From: Vulcanimicrobiota bacterium
GTDB lineage: Bacteria; Vulcanimicrobiota; Vulcanimicrobiia; Vulcanimicrobiales; Vulcanimicrobiaceae
DNA length: 9,153 nt
Assembly (NCBI GenBank): GCA_019233165.1
Contig: JAFAMS010000126.1
Coordinates: 1 to 9,153, forward strand
Reading direction: 5' to 3'
The notes beneath the pieces were generated by a model. It worked only from the letters and a program-made list of their open reading frames with translations, did not search any database and had not been told where the DNA came from. Each line of letters starts with the position of its first letter. Within the stretch, counting starts at the first letter, position 1. Below, piece by piece: positions 1-5,916 of this stretch. Position numbers and translations under genes: made by a program.

Positions 1-2
1 CC

Positions 3-866
3 GCGCAGGAGCTCGCGCCGTACCTCGGCGATTTCCCAGCCGTCCTCGTCGGCGAGGAAGCGATCGGAACCGGCTACTTCGAGATGGCGCGGCTGCGTGC
101 GAAAGGTGAGCCGTTTGCGGCGATGCTCTTCATCGAGGATCGTCGCGCCGCCGTCTCCCAAGGGATCGCGTACCACGCCCTTCGCGACAAGCCGCGCGGC
201 GAAGCGCGCGTCATGCTCGAGCTGATCCGCGACGGGAGCGTTTACGTCGATTCGAAGACGATTCTCGAAGGGACTCGTAGGCTTCCGGAAGATCTGATTT
301 TGCCGGCGCGCGACTGTTTGCGATTGTGCGACCTGCTGATCGTCCGCTCGTGTGCCGAATATCACCGCTACCGCGAGCTCCTGGGCGGTGAGAACGCGTT
401 CGAACGCTGGATCCCCGCGCGCGAGCTCGGGACCTGGAACTATCGCGGCCAAGCGTCGAACCGAGTCGTGATCTGGGGGCCGGGCAGGACCGCCGAGTCG
501 CTCGCGCTCTTCGTCGGCGCGCTAGCGCCGATGCAAGCCGAGCTCGTCGTCGTATCCACCGGCGGAAACGGCTACGATCCCGGGCGAGCGCGCTACGTCG
601 AGTACGGCGGCGGCGGCTGGAGCGAGCTGCTCGCGGGCGCCGCATGCGTTCTCGACGCGTCGATCTCCGATCCGAGCTGGAGCTACGCGTTCGCCGAACG
701 CGGGCTACCGCTTGCCTATGCGGCGACGAGCGGCGGCGACGAGTGGGTTCGGGGCGGCACCTCGTACCTGCCGTGGGATTACCGCACGATCTTCGCCGCC
801 GTTGCGTCGGCGCGCGCGCGCGGCGCGAGCGCCCCGCGCGAGCGGCGTCCGAGCGAAGAGAATTAG
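3..866 (+). CDS. GT-B/GT4-like glycosyltransferase, 5'-truncated by window edge
   Basis: The frame is open from the left edge to the TAG at 864-866, giving 287 residues with the true N-terminus outside the window. An ATG at 84 is internal to the open frame and need not be the start. The visible part fits the C-terminal portion of a GT-B glycosyltransferase: a CDLLIVRSCAEYHRY segment near residue 110 resembles the end of the N-terminal Rossmann domain, and VVIWGPGR (about 155-162) looks like the first strand of the C-terminal domain. The stretch from DASISDPSW (about 218-226) through AERGLPLAYAATSGG corresponds to the donor-binding loop and helix of GT4 enzymes. The usual E-x7-E pair is not intact, so the donor site is degenerate or divergent. 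Expected role is transfer of a sugar from an activated donor to a growing surface glycan in the cytoplasm. Gene 2 lies in the same reading frame directly after the stop, so this may be one half of a broken two-domain enzyme. The family call is an inference from fold-like patterns, not a strong motif. Confidence 0.6.
   Translation, partial: AQELAPYLGDFPAVLVGEEAIGTGYFEMARLRAKGEPFAAMLFIEDRRAAVSQGIAYHALRDKPRGEARVMLELIRDGSVYVDSKTILEGTRRLPEDLILPARDCLRLCDLLIVRSCAEYHRYRELLGGENAFERWIPARELGTWNYRGQASNRVVIWGPGRTAESLALFVGALAPMQAELVVVSTGGNGYDPGRARYVEYGGGGWSELLAGAACVLDASISDPSWSYAFAERGLPLAYAATSGGDEWVRGGTSYLPWDYRTIFAAVASARARGASAPRERRPSEEN
864..866 (+). other. in-frame amber codon between two glycosyltransferase modules
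   Basis: TAG ends the GT4-like frame, and the same frame continues without another stop into the GT2 domain. The 15 codons from 867 to 911 read as a hydrophilic Ala/Pro/Ser linker, and the first 12 of them all end in G or C, as expected for coding sequence in this genome. A single base change would turn the stop into TGG or CAG. TAG is a normal stop elsewhere here (rseP ends with TAG), so general codon reassignment is not indicated. Confidence 0.5.
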
Positions 867-875
867 TGGAAGGCG

Positions 876-1712
876 CTGCAGGCGACCCGGCCGTCCGCGC
901 CCGCGTCTGGGCCGCTCGTCAGCGTCGTCGTCCCCACGTACAATCGGCGCGACGATCTCGTCAACAACGCCTTGCAGTCGCTCTTCGAACAAAAGTACCG
1001 GAACATCGAGATTCTGATCGTGAACGACGCCGGCGAGAAGATCGCCGACCTCGCCGCGCTCGATCCTCGGATTCGGACCTTCGACCGGGAGGTCAATGCG
1101 GGGACCGGCGAGACGATCAATTACGGCGCGCGGCAAGCGACCGGAAAATATCTCCAATTTCTCGCCGACGACGACCGGCTTTATCCCGACCACATCCTGC
1201 GGCTCGTCGAAGCGCTCGAGCGAACGGGGTGCGGCGTCGCGCACGGCAACACGCTGATCCGGTACGAGCGTCCGGCGGCCGGTGGCGGCTGGGAAACCGT
1301 CGGGTACAACGCGGCGATCTTCTGCGCGCCGACCGATTCGGAGGAGGTTTTGGCCAGCTCGCCGGTTGCCGGTCAGGCACTCATGTACCGTCTCGATCTC
1401 ATGCGCGAGCTCGGCTTTTACCGCGACGTCCTGCTCGCCGATCAAGAGCTGCAGATTCGACTGCTGCAGCGCACCGATTTCGTCCACGTCGACCGCTTCA
1501 CGAACGAGTGGCTGATCCGCGACCAGGGCCACAACCTGGCACGCAAGGCAACCAAAGACGTCCCGGCTGGCCTCGCGGCGATGTACGCGCTCCATCCCTC
1601 GGAGAATCAGTTCGTCGTGGTGAACCGCGAGCAAACGATGAAGAACATCAAGGCGCGGCCGGAGGGCTTCGCGTTCCCGCCGGTGGTCTCGATCAAGGGC
1701 TTCGAGCTGTGA
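876..1712 (+). CDS. glycosyltransferase family 2 (GT-A fold), start codon unclear
   Basis: The protein opens with PLVSVVVPTYNRRDDLV, the first beta strand of GT2 enzymes, then NIEILIVNDAG, the nucleotide-binding second strand, and LADDDRLYPD, whose Asp run (D98-D100 counted from 876) is the metal/nucleotide-sugar DxD-type site. LLADQELQIRL (D189) sits where the catalytic base of the usual ED-motif lies. No membrane segments are seen, so it is probably a soluble cytosolic transferase of about 280 residues, normal for the family. The start is problematic: between the TAG at 864-866 and the TTG at 972 this frame has no ATG, GTG or TTG, and starting at TTG 972 would delete the SVVVPTYN strand. 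CTG at 876 is used here only as a placeholder. Alternatives are read-through from gene 1, or a GTG at 866 (GAAGAG five bases upstream) joined by a one-base shift. The stop TGA overlaps the GTG of rseP. Donor and acceptor sugars cannot be told. Confidence 0.8.
   Translation: MQATRPSAPASGPLVSVVVPTYNRRDDLVNNALQSLFEQKYRNIEILIVNDAGEKIADLAALDPRIRTFDREVNAGTGETINYGARQATGKYLQFLADDDRLYPDHILRLVEALERTGCGVAHGNTLIRYERPAAGGGWETVGYNAAIFCAPTDSEEVLASSPVAGQALMYRLDLMRELGFYRDVLLADQELQIRLLQRTDFVHVDRFTNEWLIRDQGHNLARKATKDVPAGLAAMYALHPSENQFVVVNREQTMKNIKARPEGFAFPPVVSIKGFEL
1695..1699 (+). promoter_or_regulatory. ribosome binding site for rseP
   Basis: AAGGG lies nine bases before GTG 1709, inside the end of the GT2 gene. 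No comparably good site precedes the alternative GTG at 1757, so this decides the start of the protease gene. Confidence 0.5.
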
Positions 1713-2893
1713 GCCCGGCGCAACCAACCCGGGGGGCGCGGGTATCGTTCCCTAGCGTGATTCTCGCCGCAGTGGTTGCCTTGCCGAGCCTCGCCTCGGC
1801 CGGGAAGATCCTCCTCTTTCTCGTGATGCTCTCGGTCCTGATCGTCTTGCACGAGCTCGGGCATTTCGTGCTCGCCAGGATCAACCGGGTGCGCGTGAAC
1901 GACTTTGCACTGGGCATGGGGCCGACGATCCTGAAGCGGACCTCGCCGCGCAGCGGAACAAATTACCGTCTCAACCTCTTCCCCATCGGCGGCTACTGCG
2001 CGATGCAGGGCGAGGATGGGAAGACGAACGAGGCCCACCAGCAGCGCGAGTTCCGCGCCGCCGTCGTGCCGCACGCCGAAGACAACTTCCAGGCGAAGAG
2101 TCCGTGGCAGCGCCTCGCGATCATCGTCGCCGGACCGCTCGCCAACTTCGCGGTCGCCTTCGTTTTGATGCTGGCGATCGCGGTCGGCTTCGGGACGCCG
2201 GTGGCGACGGCGACGGTCGGCGTCTTGCAGCCGGACATGCCGGCCCAGCGGGCGGGCTTGCGTCCCGGCGATACGATCGTGAGCGTCGACGGACGCGCCG
2301 TTACCGACGGCGAGATGCTCGTGACGACGATTCACTCCTCGGCCGGGAAGCAGCTGACGCTGGGGGTCCGCCGCGATCAGACGACCTTCAGCGTCCGCGT
2401 CACTCCGGTTCAAAGGAAGCTCGCGGGGAAAGAGGTCGGGCTCATCGGGTTCGCTCCCAAGCAGGAGATGCACCGTGCCGGGCTCGTCGCCGGAATCGCC
2501 GATGCCGCGACTGGATTCTGGACGATCCTCGTGATGCAGCTGGCGATGCTGCTCGCGCTCGTCACCGCTCCGGCTCAAACGTTCGGCGGGCTCGCCGGAC
2601 CGGTTGGGATCGCCGCGGTCAGCGGACAGTATCAAGACCTGGGTTGGGGGCCGTACCTGTTTCTGGCGGCGCAGATCTCCGTCTCGCTGGGGATCTTCAA
2701 CCTCTTGCCGATCCCGGCGCTCGACGGCGGCCGCGGCGCGTTCATCGTCGCCGAGCTGCTGCGCGGGAAGCCGGTCGATCCCGAGAAGGAGGCGTTCGTC
2801 CACTTCGCCGGGTTCGCGGCGCTGATGCTCCTGATGGTCTTCGTGACCTATCACGACATCGTCCGGCTCGTCGCCGGGAAGGGTGCCCTCTAG
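1709..2893 (+). CDS. rseP: M50 site-2 intramembrane zinc metalloprotease (RseP/RasP/Rip1 family)
   Basis: This 394-residue protein is a membrane-embedded zinc protease that cleaves transmembrane segments, typically of anti-sigma factors or leftover signal peptides. The first hydrophobic helix (about 34-47) leads into HELGH (48-52), which supplies two zinc ligands and the catalytic Glu. A second helix follows (about 136-160) with the conserved GPLANF element, then one PDZ domain (about 165-240, with GLRPGD). Further helices lie at about 271-289 and 315-337. The latter runs into NLLPIPALDGG, where D339 is the third zinc ligand. A last helix spans about 368-380. One PDZ and this length match the shorter RasP/Rip1-type members rather than two-PDZ E. 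coli RseP. GTG 1709 is chosen because it overlaps the GT2 stop (GTGA) and has an AAGGG site; GTG 1757 would give 378 residues. The family often sits between dxr and ispG. Here a glycosyltransferase precedes it and ispG lies 5.4 kb away. The substrate is unknown. Confidence 0.95.
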   Translation: MSPAQPTRGARVSFPSVILAAVVALPSLASAGKILLFLVMLSVLIVLHELGHFVLARINRVRVNDFALGMGPTILKRTSPRSGTNYRLNLFPIGGYCAMQGEDGKTNEAHQQREFRAAVVPHAEDNFQAKSPWQRLAIIVAGPLANFAVAFVLMLAIAVGFGTPVATATVGVLQPDMPAQRAGLRPGDTIVSVDGRAVTDGEMLVTTIHSSAGKQLTLGVRRDQTTFSVRVTPVQRKLAGKEVGLIGFAPKQEMHRAGLVAGIADAATGFWTILVMQLAMLLALVTAPAQTFGGLAGPVGIAAVSGQYQDLGWGPYLFLAAQISVSLGIFNLLPIPALDGGRGAFIVAELLRGKPVDPEKEAFVHFAGFAALMLLMVFVTYHDIVRLVAGKGAL

Positions 2894-2926
2894 CTAAGGC
2901 CCCGCTGGGCCGAGCCGATGCCTTAG
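2894..2926 (+). repeat. inverted repeat between rseP stop and the cupin start
   Basis: CTAAGGC (2894-2900) and GCCTTAG (2920-2926) are perfect 7-base inverted repeats around a 19-base, GC-rich loop. The first arm begins immediately after the rseP stop and the second ends two bases before GTG 2929, so an RNA hairpin would cover the ribosome-landing zone of the cupin gene. The loop also contains a smaller GCCC/GGGC pairing that would compete with the longer stem. There is no T-run after it, so it does not look like an intrinsic terminator. It fills almost the whole 35-base gap, the largest gap in the operon. Confidence 0.4.
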
Positions 2927-2928
2927 AC

Positions 2929-3480
2929 GTGGACGGAACCCAGCTTTTGGACGTCCCGGCCGGCCTCATCGAGTCCGGACCGGACGTCTATGCATTCGAG
3001 GCGGAAAGGCTGCCGGTCGTGCTCGGTAGCGAGCACCTGGCCTTCCTGCGCGAGCGCGCCGCCCGCAGCCCGCGCTTGCGTTCGCGGATCTGCATGCACC
3101 GTCCAAAAGATGCGGTTCACGAGATGCTGATCGTCCACCATCGCACCGTCTACGTGCGCCCGCATCGCCACACGCGCAAGAGCGAATCGCTCGCAGTCAT
3201 CGAGGGAGAGGCGCGCGTCATCTTTTTCGACGACGACGGCGCCGTTCGCAAGGCGCTTGCGCTCGGCGTGCCGACTGCGGCCGAGCGCTTCTTTTATCGG
3301 ATCCCGGCCGGAACGTGGCACGCGCTCGCGATCGACTCCGAGTGGTTCGTCTTTCACGAGGTCGTAGCCGGGCCGTTCGTGCGCAGCGAAACCGAGTTTC
3401 CGGCGTGGGCTCCGGACGGCGACGACCCTCGGGCATCGGCCGAGTATCTCGAGCGTCTGCGACGCGAGATCTCTCGATGA
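2929..3480 (+). CDS. WbuC-family cupin metalloprotein
   Basis: A 183-residue single-domain cupin. The metal-binding first cupin motif is visible as PHRHTRKSES (H79, H81), followed by a strand ending in VIEGEARVIFFDD. The second motif supplies H131 in AGTWHAL. HRPKDAVHEMLIV before the cupin core and GPF plus FPAWAPDGDD after it match the layout of WbuC proteins, which lie in O-antigen and other surface-polysaccharide gene clusters and are usually near 160 residues. Their biochemical role is poorly defined; a metal-dependent sugar-modifying function or a structural/regulatory role is possible, and I do not assign a reaction. GTG 2929 is the only usual start codon in this frame between the rseP stop and the cupin core. 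No strong ribosome site precedes it, and a hairpin covers that region. The stop overlaps the ATG of the next gene (ATGA), suggesting coupled translation with the C-methyltransferase. Confidence 0.8.
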   Translation: MDGTQLLDVPAGLIESGPDVYAFEAERLPVVLGSEHLAFLRERAARSPRLRSRICMHRPKDAVHEMLIVHHRTVYVRPHRHTRKSESLAVIEGEARVIFFDDDGAVRKALALGVPTAAERFFYRIPAGTWHALAIDSEWFVFHEVVAGPFVRSETEFPAWAPDGDDPRASAEYLERLRREISR

Positions 3481-4709
3481 GCAACGCGTCCTGCCGGCTG
3501 TGCGCCGCGCAGCGTCTGGAGCCGCTGCTCGATCTCGGCTCAATGCCCGTCGCGCACCGTCTCCTTGAGAGCGCGGATTCCGCGGAAGAGTGCTTCCCCT
3601 TCGCGCTCGCCGTGTGTGCCGAGTGCGGGCTCGTGCAGATCGAGAAACCGATCGACCCCGAACGTCTCTATTCAGGCTACAACTACAACTTCAGCTCGTG
3701 GAAATTCGAGCCGCACTTGGAAGCGGAGCTGCAGACGATCGTCGAGCGGATCGCGCCCGACTCCGTCCTCGAGATCGGCTGCAACGACGGCCGCTTTCTG
3801 GAGGCGTTGCGCGCGCGCGGCGTCGCTCGCTGCGCGGGGATCGAGCCGAACCCGGCACCGGCCGCGCTGGCGCGCGAACGAGGCCTCGACGTGTACGGCG
3901 GCTACGCGAGTCCGGAGCTCGTCGCGCAGATCGTCGCCGAGCGGGGAACGTTCGACTTGGTGGTCGCGCGGCAAGTCCTCGAGCACGTCCACAATCCCGT
4001 CGGTTTCCTCGGTGCGGCGCGCGCGGCGCTCGTCCCGGGCGGCTATTTGTTCGTCGACATCCCCGAATTCGGTCCGGCGCGCGCGCTCGGCGATTGCTCC
4101 GTGTTGTGGGAAGAGCACGTCAGCTATTTCACCGATGCCACGTTGCGCGCCGCGGTCCGTCGCGCCGGCTTCGAGCCGACGTGGTCGGCGCGCTACGACT
4201 TCAGCGGGACGACGCTGGCGGCGCTTGCAAAGTCCGGGGAACGCGCGATCGCCGGCGCGCTCGAAGACGATCTCGCCGTCGAGCTGGCGGCGACGCGCGC
4301 GTTTCCACGCCGCGTCGGCGAGTACCGCGAGCGCTTGCGCGCCGTCTTAGCGCGCGCGCGAAGCTTGGGCGTACGCGTCGTCCTCTATGGAGTCGGCGTC
4401 CGCGCCTGCACCGCGGTGAACGGCCTCGATCTCGGCGCCTCGTTCGATCTCGTGTTGGACGATCAGCCCGAGCGGCAAGGAAAGTTCATGCCGGGTACGC
4501 GCTTGCCGATCGTCGCCCCGCAGACGCTCGCCGCATCGCGAGGACCCGTCCTGTGCGCCCTCGCCGTCAACAACGAGAACGAAGCGAGAGTCCGCGCGCG
4601 GCTCGACGGCATCTTGGGTGCGCAGGTGCGCTACCTCTCGATTTGCGGCCCCGCAAACGTGTGGGACGAGCTCGACCGCGCCGAGCGCTGCACCTGGGCG
4701 GCGGCCTGA
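3477..4709 (+). CDS. sugar C-methyltransferase-type protein, three-domain (TylC3/NovU/TcaB9 architecture), atypical active site
   Basis: The 410 residues follow the order of nucleotide-sugar C-methyltransferases. An N-terminal zinc knot has CRLC (C6, C9) and CAEC (C47, C50). A central class I SAM domain carries motif I VLEIGCNDG (97-105) and ARQVLEHVHNP further on. A C-terminal Rossmann-like domain has VVLYGVGVRA and LVLDDQPERQGKFMPGT. Members add a methyl group to a carbon, often C3, of a dTDP-4-keto-deoxysugar. At the active-site loop this protein has WEEHVSYFT (211-219), where the family usually has Y-H-E-H. The Glu-His pair is kept, while the Tyr and first His are replaced by Trp and Glu. 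The C-terminal end also differs: it has CALAVNNENEARV instead of the family's AW...EI-type helix seen in the second copy at 6983-8257. This suggests a changed substrate or a shifted chemistry. The start ATG overlaps the cupin stop, and the next gene begins four bases after the TGA. Confidence 0.85.
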   Translation: MSNASCRLCAAQRLEPLLDLGSMPVAHRLLESADSAEECFPFALAVCAECGLVQIEKPIDPERLYSGYNYNFSSWKFEPHLEAELQTIVERIAPDSVLEIGCNDGRFLEALRARGVARCAGIEPNPAPAALARERGLDVYGGYASPELVAQIVAERGTFDLVVARQVLEHVHNPVGFLGAARAALVPGGYLFVDIPEFGPARALGDCSVLWEEHVSYFTDATLRAAVRRAGFEPTWSARYDFSGTTLAALAKSGERAIAGALEDDLAVELAATRAFPRRVGEYRERLRAVLARARSLGVRVVLYGVGVRACTAVNGLDLGASFDLVLDDQPERQGKFMPGTRLPIVAPQTLAASRGPVLCALAVNNENEARVRARLDGILGAQVRYLSICGPANVWDELDRAERCTWAAA

Positions 4710-4713
4710 CCCG

Positions 4714-5916
4714 GTGACCCCTGCGGCGCAGCGCGACTCCTCGCTCTACGAATACTACGGCCGCCAGCGGGTTCTGCCGACGTTCGCAAACCTGGTCGAC
4801 GAAGCCGCGGTCGCGGCATACGAACGAGGGCGCGCGCGCGTCTTCGCCGAGCGGCTTTCGCTTCCGACGCGGTTCTTCGCCGGCGCGCGCGTCCTCGAGT
4901 TCGGTTCGGACACCGGTGAGAACGCGCTCTGCTTCGCGCGCTGGGGAGCGCGGATGACGATCGTCGAGCCGAACGAGCGCGCGCACGCTGCGATTCGCGC
5001 GTACTTCGAGCACTATGCGCCGAGCGGCGCGCTCGGGCCGCTGCACGCCGCAGACGTGCTGAGCTTCCGCGGCGAGCGCGTCTACGACGCGGTGGTCGCC
5101 GAAGGATTCATCTACACCGTTCGACCCACGCGCGCTTGGCTCGATGCGTTCGCGCGCCTCTTGAACGACGACGGCTTGGCGATCGTCTCGTACTACGAGC
5201 GCCACGGCACGCTGATAGAGCTCGCCCTCAAAGCGCTCTACTCCGGTGCTCGGCGGATCTCGCGAAGGCCGGCAGAGGAAGTCGCCAGACGGCTCTTCGG
5301 GGTGAAGTGGGACTCGATTCCGCATACGCGGAGCTTCGAGTCCTGGACGATGGACGTGCTGGAGAATCCGTTCGTGCGCGCGCAATGGTTCCTCGACGCT
5401 CGGGAGCTGCTCGCAGAAGCCGACGCGGCCGGATTCGATCTGTTTTCGAGCTGGCCCGTCTATCGCGACCCGCTTGAGATCGCATGGCACAAGGCGCCGA
5501 TCGATCGCGCGAGACGACTCGCCGCGGCACGAGCGCACGTCGAGCGAAGCCTCCTCGGCTACGTCTGCGGCGAGAGCGCATTCCTCACCGGCGCTCCCCA
5601 CGACGTCGCTGCGATTTGCGTGCGAATCGACGCAGCGCTCGATGCGATCGACGCGACCCTGGGCGACGCTCCCGATTATCGCGCCGCCGCGGCCGAGCTC
5701 GAGCGCTTGGACGAAGCGTTGCGCGAAGCGGAGCTTCTCGGCGGCGAGAGCCGCGCGCCTGCGCGCCGCCTGATCGCGTGCCTGCGCGAAGGATTCGCGG
5801 CTCTCGGTCGCTCGGACGTCGAAACGCTCGAGAACGCTACGTCGACGAACCCTGCGTTTATCGCCGGCTGGGGAATGCCGGCGCATCTCGCCGTCTTCCG
5901 CCGGCGGGCGCAATGA
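4714..5916 (+). CDS. class I SAM-dependent methyltransferase with long C-terminal extension
   Basis: A 400-residue protein with one recognisable domain: VLEFGSDTGENALCFARWG (from residue 60) is the SAM-binding motif I, followed by MTIVEPNERA, the acidic strand-2 end that binds the SAM ribose. DAVVAEGFIYTVRP is motif II, and GLAIVSYYERHG is the region after the fourth strand. The roughly 190 residues after this are largely charged or alanine-rich and probably helical, and match no domain that I recognise. It lacks the cysteine zinc knot and Rossmann C-terminal domain of its two methyltransferase neighbours, so it belongs to a different subfamily. It may methylate a hydroxyl or carboxyl group of the same glycan. 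GTG 4714 is chosen because it lies four bases after the preceding stop and keeps the aromatic SLYEYYGRQRVLP segment typical of such proteins' N-termini; GGGCGG upstream is a weak ribosome site. Its stop overlaps the next ATG (ATGA). The acceptor is unknown. Confidence 0.75.
   Translation: MTPAAQRDSSLYEYYGRQRVLPTFANLVDEAAVAAYERGRARVFAERLSLPTRFFAGARVLEFGSDTGENALCFARWGARMTIVEPNERAHAAIRAYFEHYAPSGALGPLHAADVLSFRGERVYDAVVAEGFIYTVRPTRAWLDAFARLLNDDGLAIVSYYERHGTLIELALKALYSGARRISRRPAEEVARRLFGVKWDSIPHTRSFESWTMDVLENPFVRAQWFLDARELLAEADAAGFDLFSSWPVYRDPLEIAWHKAPIDRARRLAAARAHVERSLLGYVCGESAFLTGAPHDVAAICVRIDAALDAIDATLGDAPDYRAAAAELERLDEALREAELLGGESRAPARRLIACLREGFAALGRSDVETLENATSTNPAFIAGWGMPAHLAVFRRRAQ

Noticed and set aside
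972..974. TTG as the start of the GT2 gene
   Set aside because: Starting here would drop the first beta strand SVVVPTYN and its nucleotide-binding role, which is clearly encoded just upstream in the same frame.
644..1708. Upstream part of the long frame that ends at 2893, which could suggest a 749-residue protease fusion
   Set aside because: Before 1709 this frame overlaps the two glycosyltransferase genes and encodes Arg-rich low-complexity sequence typical of a shadow frame in high-GC DNA; the M50 protease begins at GTG 1709 with its own ribosome site.
1607..2854. Long minus-strand open frame opposite rseP
   Set aside because: Rich in Arg, Asp and Glu, without recognisable motifs, and exactly antisense to a well-supported protease; it arises from codon bias in high-GC DNA.
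2894..2926. Inverted repeat as a Rho-independent terminator after rseP
   Set aside because: There is no T-run after the second arm, the loop is 19 bases long, and the next gene starts two bases later.
5484..5912. N-terminal extension of the oxidoreductase frame
   Set aside because: The upstream part overlaps the methyltransferase gene and is Arg-rich shadow sequence; ATG 5913 directly precedes the Rossmann motif and forms an ATGA overlap.
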